NCBI RefSeq assembly: GCF_000802205.1
Contig: NZ_CP012850.1
Coordinates: 1,240,001 to 1,304,000, forward strand
Length of the DNA: 64,000 bases
Reading direction: 5' to 3'
DNA from: Candidatus Nitrosocosmicus oleophilus
GTDB taxonomy: Archaea; Thermoproteota; Nitrososphaeria; Nitrososphaerales; Nitrososphaeraceae
The translations under genes and the position numbers were made by a program. The notes beneath the pieces were generated by a model that saw only the letters and a list, made by a program, of their open reading frames with translations, did no database searches and was not told the DNA's origin. Shown here piece by piece: positions 30,813 through 39,421 of the stretch (positions are counted from its first letter, which is position 1; each line of letters starts with the position of its first letter).

Positions 30813-31340
30813 TCAATCCATAGTTAAAATTTTTTTGGCCTGATTTAGTTTTTCAAATAATTCTTTAATGAACAAATCGGCAAACTTATCAAAATCAATT
30901 GTTCCAAATTGCTTCTTGTAATCTTCTTTGCGTTTTTCATATTCTTCTTCAAGCCACAGAAAATCTGCTTCTTTCAATCTTATAATGAATTTATTAGTTT
31001 TAGCTTTGGATTCAAATACATTTATCATAAAAATTCCTGCAAATTGTGTAAAATTTTTTAATTTATACCTTCTCATGTAGTCCTCTTTATGAATTTCATA
31101 GTTTTCTTTTAGCCATGTTTTTACATCCATCCTAATTGTCAACGAAGTGTAAACTCCTGAAAAATCTACTTTCAGATTATGCATTTCAACCGAGTAATGA
31201 CCACGTTTGATTTCATTCATCATGATTATTAGGGCACTTGGAAGAAACATTCCTGGGTAATATTCATCTGTGGAATTCTGTAGTTTGTTTAGTATAGATG
31301 GTTTCAGCCCGATAGTTGCATAACCCTTCGTAGGCATCAT
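30813..31340 (-). CDS. Protein of three degenerate ~50-residue repeats
   Basis: 175 residues. Segments beginning ATIGLKPSILNKLQ, LTIRMDVKTWLKENY and FIIRLKEADFLWLEEEY each combine a strand, a helix with Tyr/acid residues, and a closing helix; the last two are plainly related (KEDYMRRYKLKNF compared with KEDYKKQFGTIDF). The strand-helix-helix unit recalls ribbon-helix-helix proteins, so a DNA-binding role is possible (inference). First ATG or the second Met two residues on may start it. Confidence 0.65.
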   Translation of the reverse strand: MMPTKGYATIGLKPSILNKLQNSTDEYYPGMFLPSALIIMMNEIKRGHYSVEMHNLKVDFSGVYTSLTIRMDVKTWLKENYEIHKEDYMRRYKLKNFTQFAGIFMINVFESKAKTNKFIIRLKEADFLWLEEEYEKRKEDYKKQFGTIDFDKFADLFIKELFEKLNQAKKILTMD

Positions 31341-31404
31341 TTTTATTCACTTTGGTATGCTTATTAACTTATTTTGAAAAAAGGGTAATAAAATAAATGG
31401 TGAT

Positions 31405-32931
31405 TTATTTTTCGCTAGTCGGGGGTACATAATTCTTCAGGTCTTCACCATTGACAACGTCTTCCTCGGGGGGTACATAGTCTACAACTCCGGATCTCTT
31501 GTATCCTGGATCCTTCTTCTGTGTAAGCAATGCTACGATTATGAAGAGAACAAACGATACAATGGGTGGTATGAAAGTATCTATTCCTGCTAACTCTGGT
31601 GGCGTAATATAATACAATATCAATCTTAGGCTGGACCCTACCACAATTGATGTGATTGCAGCAGGCCAGTTTGCCTTCTTCCAAAACAGACCTAATGTAA
31701 GTGGAGCCCATAATCCCGCAAATACTATATCAAATGCAAGTACTAAGTAAATGCCTGGACGAGGGATTGCAGCTCCGAGGAGAAGCCCTGAAAGCATTAC
31801 TGGTATCGTTACACATCGAGTTAATATGAGCATCTTTTTATCCTCTATTCCGGGTTTTTTGAACAATGATCTAATGATATCTCTTTGTATCAGGTTTCGC
31901 GCTATAACACTTGAGATCGCAAGAAGACCGCCGTTAGCAGTTGACATCGACGCACCTACGACTCCCATTAGTAAAGCAGCTCCTATTGGAAACGGAAGGA
32001 GATTGATAGCAAGTAGAGGATACACCGTGTAGGGATCTTCTATGCCGGGCATCATGTATAACGCGATTATTCCCATCATGCTTGTAGGTACAATAATTGA
32101 AATTGTTAATAATCCAGCCATGAATGCACCTCTTCTAGCTGTCTTGCCATCTCTTGCTGAAAATACCCTTTCCATAAAATCAAGTGCTACTACATCCCCA
32201 AGACCCAATGCTATTATTGCTGACCAGTTTAGCAAAGCACCGTTTTTAGGATCCGTTAACCCAGATAAATCCAAATAACTCTCTGGCGTGGCAGACAAAA
32301 TAGTACCTAAATCCACTCCTCCAAATCCAAAGGCAAAATACAGAAATGCAGCCCAGAATGCTCCGATAGTTAAGTACACTTGGAAAATATCTGTGTACGC
32401 GGAAGAAAATAACCCACCCGCAAACGTATATACCAAAACCGCCATTGAAACAATTAGCATACCCCAGAAAAGTGGAATATGCAAGACTGTTGATAGGATA
32501 AATCCACCTGCTGCAAAATTTCCTGCAACTAATATTATGAAACTTAAAGACAAAAGTACGGATGACATCCCCTCTGCACCAACACCATATCTTCTATAAT
32601 AAAAATCTGGAAGGGTAAGCATAGACATTTTGTTTACCCTTTTCGCATAGAAAATACCTGTTATTATCAAACAAGAAGCCAACCCAATTGGTATCGCGGC
32701 TCCCGCCCAAAAACCAAATTGATAAACAAGCGCCACGTTACCCAAAGAAGAGTTGCCATCAATTGATTGCGCTGAAAGCATTGTTCCTACAAATATTAAC
32801 GGTAGGCTCTTTCCTGCAACCATATATCTTTTGCTACTTTTTTTTACCATCATGGAAGTTAATACTCCCACAGACAGGACCAGTCCCATGAACGAGAGAA
32901 CTGCTATACCGTAAGCATCAATGAAAACCAA
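31405..32931 (-). CDS. Sodium:solute symporter (SSS family)
   Basis: 508 residues, about thirteen membrane segments, with the SSS opening (YMVAGKSLPLIFVGTMLSAQ), the SIDGNSSLGNVA sodium-site region, a LTLPDFYYRRYG loop and YTFAGGLFSSAYTDIFQ. The family carries urea, polyamines, proline, pantothenate and others with sodium. The start is TTG 32931, with a TATTTATA-like element at about -26. It diverges from the ureohydrolase at 33275 across a 343-bp gap that holds an operator-like palindrome, so its substrate may be a guanidino compound, a polyamine or urea (inference). Confidence 0.9.
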   Translation of the reverse strand: MVFIDAYGIAVLSFMGLVLSVGVLTSMMVKKSSKRYMVAGKSLPLIFVGTMLSAQSIDGNSSLGNVALVYQFGFWAGAAIPIGLASCLIITGIFYAKRVNKMSMLTLPDFYYRRYGVGAEGMSSVLLSLSFIILVAGNFAAGGFILSTVLHIPLFWGMLIVSMAVLVYTFAGGLFSSAYTDIFQVYLTIGAFWAAFLYFAFGFGGVDLGTILSATPESYLDLSGLTDPKNGALLNWSAIIALGLGDVVALDFMERVFSARDGKTARRGAFMAGLLTISIIVPTSMMGIIALYMMPGIEDPYTVYPLLAINLLPFPIGAALLMGVVGASMSTANGGLLAISSVIARNLIQRDIIRSLFKKPGIEDKKMLILTRCVTIPVMLSGLLLGAAIPRPGIYLVLAFDIVFAGLWAPLTLGLFWKKANWPAAITSIVVGSSLRLILYYITPPELAGIDTFIPPIVSFVLFIIVALLTQKKDPGYKRSGVVDYVPPEEDVVNGEDLKNYVPPTSEK

Positions 32932-33274
32932 TGTTATTGGTATTTAATTAGTAAATATATAAATATTATTAATTTATCGACTACTATTTTATTTGATTCC
33001 TTTTTGATAAATAATTTCGGAAACATTGATTAAAAAAATGAAATTTACTGATCTATATACCCTAGGCCTATTAATTTGGCTTGTTATTCATTAAGTATGG
33101 TTGTTTCACTCTGATTAACACATGATATATTATGGGAAGAAAAGACGTAACCTACGTCGAACGTAATTATCATGAAAATTAAGCATAATATTTTCGGTTG
33201 TCGAACTTTTTCTTAGACGTAGTTTACTTAACAATATTTATTAATTATTCATAGATATAATAATTAGATATCAT
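32932..33274. promoter_or_regulatory. Divergent promoter region, symporter/ureohydrolase
   Basis: 343 bp. On the minus strand a TATA element (TTTATATATTTA, 32953-32964) lies 22-33 bp upstream of the symporter's TTG. On the plus strand an AT-rich run (ATTTATTAATTATTC, about 33236-33250) lies before the ureohydrolase ATG. The middle carries GACGTA-type repeats (separate entry). No ORF. Confidence 0.55.
33144..33158. promoter_or_regulatory. Perfect 6-3-6 inverted repeat, candidate operator
   Basis: GACGTA-ACC-TACGTC is perfectly symmetrical. A related ACGTAA half-site follows at about 33162, and another half-site GACGTAG is at 33216-33222, some 58 bp before the ureohydrolase start. Repeated related half-sites between two divergent genes suggest binding of a dimeric regulator controlling both. 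Confidence 0.55.
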
Positions 33275-34393
33275 ATGGGAATGGAATTTTATGGAGATTC
33301 TTACAAGGGAAATGACGAACCCATTTTTGTTGGCATACCTACATTTCTAAAACTACCTTATGTCAAAAAAAATGAAGAATTGAAAAAGATAAAGCCTGAT
33401 ATAGCAATAGTAGGAGAACCTTTCGATTTTGGAACCACAATTAGACCAGGTACTCGTTACGGCCCTAGAGCAATACGAGCTGCATCTACTGTTCCTTCTC
33501 CGCCTTATGAACACTTTAACATTGAAACTGGGGTCGACCCGTTTGGAGTCTTTAAAGCAGTTGACTACGGTGATGTTAATATCTCTCCAGGGGATGTCAT
33601 TGAGTCTCATAGACGGATGACTAATAAAGTTAAGGAAGTTCTCGATATAGATGCTATACCGATAATTTTGGGCGGAGATCATTCAGTGACCTTTGCAAAC
33701 GTTCGGGCGCTTTCTAAAAAATATAAGAACATTGGAATGATCCATATTGATTGTCATGCTGACTGTGCGCCGCAAGGACTTTGTGGATTCAAATATGATC
33801 ATGGAGCTCACATTAGACGAATCATGGAATTGGGATGCCTTAAGGGAAAAAATTATACTCTGATAGGCCCTAGAGGGTATTGGCCAGGACCCGATCTGTA
33901 CAAATGGATGGCCGATCAGGATTTTCAGTGGTTTACGATGCTTGACGTGGAGGAACTAGGTATTGCTCAGATTGCCAAAGAGGCTGCGGATAGGGCAAAC
34001 GACGATGTTGATGCTGTGTATGTTAGTTGGGATATTGACACTTTTGATCCTGCGTACGCACCAGGAACCGGTGAACCAGAGCCTAATGGTCTCACTTCAA
34101 GGGAGGGGATGAAGCTAATGAGACTATTATCAACTTCTTTTGATCCAGATAGATTTGCATTCGATCTTGTTGAGGTTTCACCAACCTATGATGTTAGTGA
34201 CGTTAATTCCTATAATGGAGGTATCACATCTGGGCTCGCAAATCGTTTGATAGTTGAATTAATGGCAGGGTTATCTTTGACCAAAAAGGGTGAATCCGAA
34301 GGAAAGCCTGTACGACCCAAATTTTATCGTGGTAAAGGAAATACATACGATTTTGGAGATGGTCCTAAAGCAAAGATACCCAAAAGAAAGTAA
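33275..34393 (+). CDS. Ureohydrolase (agmatinase/guanidinobutyrase/guanidinase family)
   Basis: 372 residues, a binuclear-metal enzyme that splits a guanidino group releasing urea. All ligand motifs are visible: GGDHS (about 133-137), HIDCHADC (DxHxD, about 157-164, with Cys in place of the usual Ala), and SWDIDTFDPAYAPGTGEPEP (about 251-270). The closing VEVSPTYDVSDVNS is typical. The protein is longer than ordinary agmatinases (about 300) and has the N-terminal PTFLKLPYV extension seen in longer ureohydrolases including guanidinobutyrases and guanidinases; the GPRGYWPGPDLYKW loop is unusual. Substrate and metal (Mn or Ni) are not decided. The stop overlaps the start of the UreA-like gene (TAATG). 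Confidence 0.92.
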   Translation: MGMEFYGDSYKGNDEPIFVGIPTFLKLPYVKKNEELKKIKPDIAIVGEPFDFGTTIRPGTRYGPRAIRAASTVPSPPYEHFNIETGVDPFGVFKAVDYGDVNISPGDVIESHRRMTNKVKEVLDIDAIPIILGGDHSVTFANVRALSKKYKNIGMIHIDCHADCAPQGLCGFKYDHGAHIRRIMELGCLKGKNYTLIGPRGYWPGPDLYKWMADQDFQWFTMLDVEELGIAQIAKEAADRANDDVDAVYVSWDIDTFDPAYAPGTGEPEPNGLTSREGMKLMRLLSTSFDPDRFAFDLVEVSPTYDVSDVNSYNGGITSGLANRLIVELMAGLSLTKKGESEGKPVRPKFYRGKGNTYDFGDGPKAKIPKRK

Positions 34394-34767
34394 TGCTCCT
34401 AATCAGAGTACGTTGCTTTTCTTCACATCAAATAATCCATCAAAATATTTTTTTGAGAGATGAATTAGATGAGACTATATTTTTTAATACATTCAGGATT
34501 ATTGAAGCAAAAATTAAAAGACAATTAAGAATTAATCTAAATGAATCGATGTGGTTTTATTGCGGATGTATATTACATCAGTTATTTTTGGGTACAGATA
34601 TAGATGAGATCAGGACAAATTTATCTAGGATACTAAGTGAAGAAATGGTCATGATAGGAGTAGTGGAGTTTATGAAAAAAATTGAAATTGAAATAAGAAT
34701 TGGTACGGATCATGTTATTTCCCATCATATAAGATTGATAAAGCCTATATTGACTAGTAAAAATTAA
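34393..34767 (+). CDS. Urease gamma subunit (UreA)-like protein in a ureohydrolase operon
   Basis: 124 residues. From about residue 35 it aligns with urease gamma: IIEAKIKRQLRINLNES corresponds to the LVAERRLARGLKLNYPES-type segment, and ILSEEMVMIGVVEFMKKIEI to the conserved LT-x-E-x-VMEGVPEM-x-x-x-x-I segment; the 42-residue middle aligns without a gap and it ends in KPI like the family's NPI. Identity is low. No UreB or UreC is visible in the window. Its ATG overlaps the ureohydrolase stop by one base, so it is translationally coupled. It may be a partner or assembly subunit of that enzyme (inference). Confidence 0.6.
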   Translation: MLLIRVRCFSSHQIIHQNIFLRDELDETIFFNTFRIIEAKIKRQLRINLNESMWFYCGCILHQLFLGTDIDEIRTNLSRILSEEMVMIGVVEFMKKIEIEIRIGTDHVISHHIRLIKPILTSKN

Positions 34768-34906
34768 ACAACAATGCATCATATCCTGTTTATTTTCTAA
34801 AAATTGTTGTTAATTACTGAAAAAAATTTCAGAGATCTGCCTTTGATACGTTCGTCTATGACCTCAACATGTTCCACATTTTTGTATCTCTCTAATTAAT
34901 AAAAAA

Positions 34907-36613
34907 TTAATAATAGTGGTGTTGAGGCCTTTGTTGTTTTCCTAACCTATCAAAGTAATGATCATGTTTTTTGTCTCCACCAGCATGTGAGTGCTCTGTC
35001 CCATCCTCATGAGTATGAGTGTTCATTAGTGGTTTTTTGATAATAATATCATCTATATTTATCAAAAGCCGGCTTACTTCTACGGCTGTATTGAGGACTT
35101 GCTCTTTTACAATCGTAGGTTCGATTATATCCCAATCTAGTTGAGATATTTTTCTTTCGTCTGAATCAAGTCCAAACCATTTGACTTTATTAGTATTAAA
35201 ATTCTGAGATAGATTTAGTCTAAGTTGAATAAAAGCATCCATCAAATTCAACCCTGAATTTTTTGCAAGAATTAGTGGAATTTCTTCTAATGCTTCGGAG
35301 AATTTAAGTAAAACTATTTGCTCCATTCCTTCAATCGTGTTAGCTCTTTTTCTTACTTGTTGTGCCATTAACGCTTCGCAAGATCCACCTCCTATGACAA
35401 TGGATGGATGTTGGACAAATCTACTCAGACTGGTAATAGTACTTTGAATTGCGCGATGATATTCATCTAACATCATTTTCGAATTTGCTCTAATTAAAAT
35501 TGAGACTGTTTTAGGATTATTACATCCCTCTACAAATATCATCTTATCAGTCCCTATTTTCTTCTCGTATACATTTTTGGCATATCCTACATTACTTTGT
35601 ATGTTTCCGACATCCAATTCCTTTATCAGGTTTCCACCAGTAGCTTTCTCTAGCCAATGAAGATCATTCTCTTTTACTCTTTTGACTGATATTATTCCAA
35701 ACTTGGCCAAAAGATCTTGTGCCACCAAGTCTATCCCTTTACGGTTTATTACTACATTTATACCACTATCAATTATTATTTGTATTTTGTCTCTCGTGAT
35801 GTTATTTTCTTCCTTCCTAAATAGATACATATGTTCTGGACTATTGATAGATAATTGGGACTCTGTTTTTGTCGTTCTTGTCTGCAGGTCTTCGTCTAAT
35901 AATAGGATTCGTGCATTCTTGACAAATCTAGGCATGAGATCACTATCTATTGATTTATCAATCAGTACCCCATCAATCAAAATACTCTCTCCTAAATTAC
36001 CAATTTTTTCCTCAATTTTTATGTCATCAGCCTCTAAAAGGTAGTTATTATTTGAATATACCGTATTGATCGCATTAACGGTAATTTCTAAAATATTGTT
36101 TAATTCGGATTGCGGATCAGATGAAAGCCTGACTTTTGTTCCTAGACATGTCCGTGCGAGTTTCTCGATGATTGCCATATCCTTGCTACTTACTTTTCTT
36201 GCAATATTGCGCAAAGTCTCTAGGGAACATTGAAGCCCTTTATCGTATCCGTTAACAATAGTAGATGGATAAATGTCCATCGCTAACATCTCTTGTGCCT
36301 TTTCCAAAAGTGTAGTGGCAATTATAGCAGTTGTTAGTGTCCCATCTCCCACTTCATTATCTACAGTATTAGTTGCATCAATTAACACCTTAGCCGCGGG
36401 GTGTTGAACATCAATCTTACGGAGAAATGTGGCACCATCTTTTGTACATGTCGATTCACCAATTATGTCAATATAGATTTTTTCATTTCCTAGAGGACCA
36501 TAGCAACTTTCAATTAGAGATTTTATCAGTTGAGCGGCATGAATGTTATAACTCCTAACTTCTTTGCCGCTTGTTCGCTGTGTATCATTAGGGATTAGTT
36601 TAGTATGGGACAT
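34907..36613 (-). CDS. Divergent group II chaperonin (thermosome-like) with His-rich tail
   Basis: 568 residues. The equatorial ATPase signature is present (TKDGATFLRKIDVQHPAAK, EVGDGTLTTA) and the second-half IGGGSCEALMA and FSEALEEIPLILAKNSGLN match. Many usually fixed positions differ (ESCYGPLGNEKIYID where thermosomes have GPKGMDKMLVD), so this is a diverged paralogue. In place of the common GGM tail the last ~38 residues are His-rich (THTHEDGTEHSHAGG, KKHDHYFD, PQHHYY), a probable metal-binding tail. It faces the ureohydrolase/UreA-like pair tail to tail. It may form mixed or separate rings from the main thermosome. Confidence 0.9.
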   Translation of the reverse strand: MSHTKLIPNDTQRTSGKEVRSYNIHAAQLIKSLIESCYGPLGNEKIYIDIIGESTCTKDGATFLRKIDVQHPAAKVLIDATNTVDNEVGDGTLTTAIIATTLLEKAQEMLAMDIYPSTIVNGYDKGLQCSLETLRNIARKVSSKDMAIIEKLARTCLGTKVRLSSDPQSELNNILEITVNAINTVYSNNNYLLEADDIKIEEKIGNLGESILIDGVLIDKSIDSDLMPRFVKNARILLLDEDLQTRTTKTESQLSINSPEHMYLFRKEENNITRDKIQIIIDSGINVVINRKGIDLVAQDLLAKFGIISVKRVKENDLHWLEKATGGNLIKELDVGNIQSNVGYAKNVYEKKIGTDKMIFVEGCNNPKTVSILIRANSKMMLDEYHRAIQSTITSLSRFVQHPSIVIGGGSCEALMAQQVRKRANTIEGMEQIVLLKFSEALEEIPLILAKNSGLNLMDAFIQLRLNLSQNFNTNKVKWFGLDSDERKISQLDWDIIEPTIVKEQVLNTAVEVSRLLINIDDIIIKKPLMNTHTHEDGTEHSHAGGDKKHDHYFDRLGKQQRPQHHYY

Positions 36614-36787
36614 ATCTTGTTATTATTCTTGGAGTTTATATATGGTAACATCAAAAATGTATTTTACAAAAATTTGTAATTCACTCTGAAAATATAAAAG
36701 TAGATTACGTATTCGTTTTTTGGAACAAATGTGTAAATTCCCCTTTTTAGCAATACTTTTTTATAGTTATTAATTATTAATTCCTTC

Positions 36788-37081
36788 ATGCCAACTGTAA
36801 CATCTAAAGTTGAAATTGAAAATGCTTCAAAGAATGCAATAAATGCCCTCTTTGGACCGAATGTTGAAAATTTTAGAATACGGGAAGTATTTCCTTATTC
36901 TGAGGATCAAATTGTAGCCCACAGCGAACAAATGGACGAGACGTCTCAACCAAAAGATGGATGGGATATTCAGGTTACATTCTTGTTAAACGGTCTTCAA
37001 TATACAGTGGATCTCATCATTCATGAAAAAGATGGACAGGTAAGTTATTCTAGGGTCATTGACAAAATGGTTCCTCTCTGA
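36788..37081 (+). CDS. Hypothetical protein, 97 residues
   Basis: Small protein with a helix (ENASKNAINALFG) followed by strands (WDIQVTFLLNGLQYTVDLII and GQVSYSRVID), a compact alpha-beta fold faintly like gas-vesicle GvpO or NTF2-type proteins; I cannot assign it. Its stop lies 7 bp before the UspA gene on the same strand, so the two are probably one transcript. Confidence 0.7.
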   Translation: MPTVTSKVEIENASKNAINALFGPNVENFRIREVFPYSEDQIVAHSEQMDETSQPKDGWDIQVTFLLNGLQYTVDLIIHEKDGQVSYSRVIDKMVPL

Positions 37082-37088
37082 TTTGTAG

Positions 37089-37547
37089 ATGCTATTTAAG
37101 AATATTTTATTGGCTTTCGATGGCTCAACAGCTTCCTCAAAGGCAGCAGAATATGCAATCTACCTGTGTAAATTAGAAGGATCGCCACTTACATTCTTAC
37201 ATGTCCTTGATCATATTAAACAAGGCGGGGTCATAGGGTTGAGAGCGCGATACGGTGACACTAATTTGATTGATGGATATAAAAGGGCAAGAACACAGGA
37301 CGCTGAAAAATGGATAAAACCAATTCAAGAGAGGGCTACAACAGAGGGTATTAAGAGTACCATTGCTATTTTAGATGATGAAAAAAATTCAAAAGTAGAA
37401 ACAATTGTTCAATTTATACAAAAAGATAACATTGATCTAGTTATTATGGGTTCGAGAGGATTATCAAAATTTAAACAAATGTTAGTTGGAAGCATCGCCT
37501 CAGGAATAATCAGTCATTCCAAATGCCCTGTGTTGGTAATCCGATAA
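37089..37547 (+). CDS. Universal stress protein (UspA family)
   Basis: 152 residues, Rossmann-like. Opening NILLAFDGSTASSKAAEYAI and the ATP-binding end motif MGSRGLSKFKQMLVGSIAS (G-x2-G-x9-G-S) then CPVLVIR are seen, so an ATP-binding member. General stress role. Co-transcribed with the 97-residue gene; its stop abuts that of the minus-strand ParB-like gene. Confidence 0.93.
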   Translation: MLFKNILLAFDGSTASSKAAEYAIYLCKLEGSPLTFLHVLDHIKQGGVIGLRARYGDTNLIDGYKRARTQDAEKWIKPIQERATTEGIKSTIAILDDEKNSKVETIVQFIQKDNIDLVIMGSRGLSKFKQMLVGSIASGIISHSKCPVLVIR

Positions 37548-38303
37548 TTATTTACCTTTTTTTAGATAGTTTAGGATTATTTCTTTTACAAAATCATTTA
37601 CCTCATAACCCTTCTCTTTTGCCTTTTCCTCTAAAGAGTTCCACAATATTCTATCCTTTTCTTTAGAAGGATTAAAAACTAATCTTACTGTTAGTAGTCC
37701 TTTGGGAGCGCCCCTTTTTATCCCTAACCGAATGAGTTCTTCTTTTAATGCAGCGGGCTCGATATCTGCCAAGTTTATCTGAACCTCAGTCGGCTGTCTT
37801 GCTATTTTTATACCTTCATAAAGTGTAATTTCACAATTTTCTATTTTTTCCTGAATCTGATTTGGAAGGGTAAGAATGCTTAGCCATTCACTAATTGTGC
37901 TTTTTGGTAACCCGTATAAGCGAGATACCCCTGTGATTCCAGACTTTGTCGATTCTACCAGTTTTTTTACCATTCTTGCCTTTTCTAAAGGGGAGAGATC
38001 TTTTCTTATTAGATTTTCAAACAGAGAGGCTGCCTCTGCCTCTGCACCCTTCAATTTTGTAATAACTGCTGGAATTTCCTTCTCTCCTTTATTGTGGAGG
38101 GCTAAAAATCTTCTCCTTCCGATAAGTAACTTATATCTTTTAGTAAAATTGTCAAATCGTACCACAACCGGTTGGAGTAATTCAAATTTAGCTAGATGTT
38201 CTTTCATTAACTGATCGCTTGAATCTTTTCCAAATGAAAAATTCTTGCGGACATTTTCATCTGCTACATCGATCAGGTCAACCGGTATATTCTTGATTTT
38301 CAA
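37548..38303 (-). CDS. ParB/Srx-fold DNA-binding protein, orphan
   Basis: 251 residues. An N-terminal ParB-like domain (PVDLIDVADENVRKNF, LLQPVVVRF, YKLLIGRRRFLAL, ENLIRKDLSPLEKARMVKKL), then an HTH (GVSRLYGLPKSTISEWLSIL) and a C-terminal region (about 170-251) of unknown fold. ParB proteins bind centromere-like sites or act as CTP-dependent clamps, but no ParA ATPase lies beside this one. It may be a regulator or plasmid-derived. The ends of UspA and this gene touch exactly (37547/37548). Confidence 0.85.
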   Translation of the reverse strand: MKIKNIPVDLIDVADENVRKNFSFGKDSSDQLMKEHLAKFELLQPVVVRFDNFTKRYKLLIGRRRFLALHNKGEKEIPAVITKLKGAEAEAASLFENLIRKDLSPLEKARMVKKLVESTKSGITGVSRLYGLPKSTISEWLSILTLPNQIQEKIENCEITLYEGIKIARQPTEVQINLADIEPAALKEELIRLGIKRGAPKGLLTVRLVFNPSKEKDRILWNSLEEKAKEKGYEVNDFVKEIILNYLKKGK

Positions 38304-38467
38304 TCCTTAATACTTGTGCGCCTTTTACGTTATTATTCATTATGGTTTGAAGCCTTCAATTTGACAATTTCTTTCCTAATCGTATTATACGCATCCATCT
38401 TACGCCTATATTCGTAATTTACGGGATTATGAACAAACCTTATATTAATTAAAATTGATAGTAAGTG

Positions 38468-38734
38468 ATGCAAAGTCATCTCAAATCAGATGAAAAACTT
38501 GATCATTATGATGAATTGAGTAAAGCGACTTTTTTATCTTACTTTATATCTTTATACATTTCTACTATTGAACAGAAGAATAGGAACGATAGTATTTCGG
38601 TTAATGAAATTTATGATTTTATTCAAGATTTACAAGACGAATTGGATTTCAAAGTTCCTCATGTTGAGAAAAGGGATATCAGTTTGTGTTTTTATATTTT
38701 AGACAAATTGGGAGTATGTAGTTGTTTAAAATAA
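38468..38734 (+). CDS. Hypothetical protein, 88 residues
   Basis: ATG 38468 (a GTG at 38465 is in frame). Helical, acidic protein (YDFIQDLQDELDFKVPHVEK) possibly with a small helical bundle; not recognised. Its end overlaps the TTG start of the TPR gene by 13 bp, so the two are likely coupled partners. Confidence 0.65.
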   Translation: MQSHLKSDEKLDHYDELSKATFLSYFISLYISTIEQKNRNDSISVNEIYDFIQDLQDELDFKVPHVEKRDISLCFYILDKLGVCSCLK

Positions 38735-39237
38735 ATGCAAACTATTTTAAGAATAGATACAAAGATGTTGGTAACGAAAGTTCGATTACAGATCAAACCA
38801 TCAGTCTTGGAGAACTGGTAAGGTATGGGGAAAAAGAGGCCAGTAGGAATAATTTTGAAAAGGCTCTAGATATTTTTGATAAGGTGATAAGGCTAGATCC
38901 CACGTTTGATTCTGCTTATGGTGATAAGGCCCTCGTATTTGACAAGATGGGAATATTGGACGAATCTTTAAAAATGTATTCTAAGGCATTGGAAATTAAT
39001 CCAAAAAATCGGATAACGTGGCATAATATGGGTTTAACCCTAATCAAAAAGAAAAGAGTGGATGAAGCCATTAATTGTTTTGATAAGGCTATTTCTATTG
39101 ATAAAAATTATTCCAAGGCCTGGTATAACAAAGGAAGATGCCTTGAGATGCAGGGAAATTTGGAAAATGCGCAGATTTGCCTAACTAAAGCCAAAAAATT
39201 AGATCCATTCTTGTTTTCTAAAGTTAAACTAAAATAA
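38722..39237 (+). CDS. TPR-repeat protein
   Basis: 171 residues with about three to four tetratricopeptide repeats from residue 30 to 160: FEKALDIFDKVIRLDPTFDS, ESLKMYSKALEINPKN, DEAINCFDKAISIDKNYSKA and ENAQICLTKAKKLDPF. Protein-protein adaptor of unknown partner; the 88-residue protein it overlaps is the obvious candidate. Start TTG 38722. Confidence 0.85.
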   Translation: MFKINANYFKNRYKDVGNESSITDQTISLGELVRYGEKEASRNNFEKALDIFDKVIRLDPTFDSAYGDKALVFDKMGILDESLKMYSKALEINPKNRITWHNMGLTLIKKKRVDEAINCFDKAISIDKNYSKAWYNKGRCLEMQGNLENAQICLTKAKKLDPFLFSKVKLK

Positions 39238-39421
39238 AAACTAAATAATACTTCTTTTTAGTTACTGATTTGTTTATTGAATTTTGATCATATGCTCTGT
39301 TCAATTTGTTACTAACTAAAGTGCATAGGGGATGATAAAAGTAGCATCTATTGAACCATGATTATTAATGTGTGTAAATAGAATTAGTAAAGTTTAATTT
39401 AGGGATTATGTATCTATTTTC

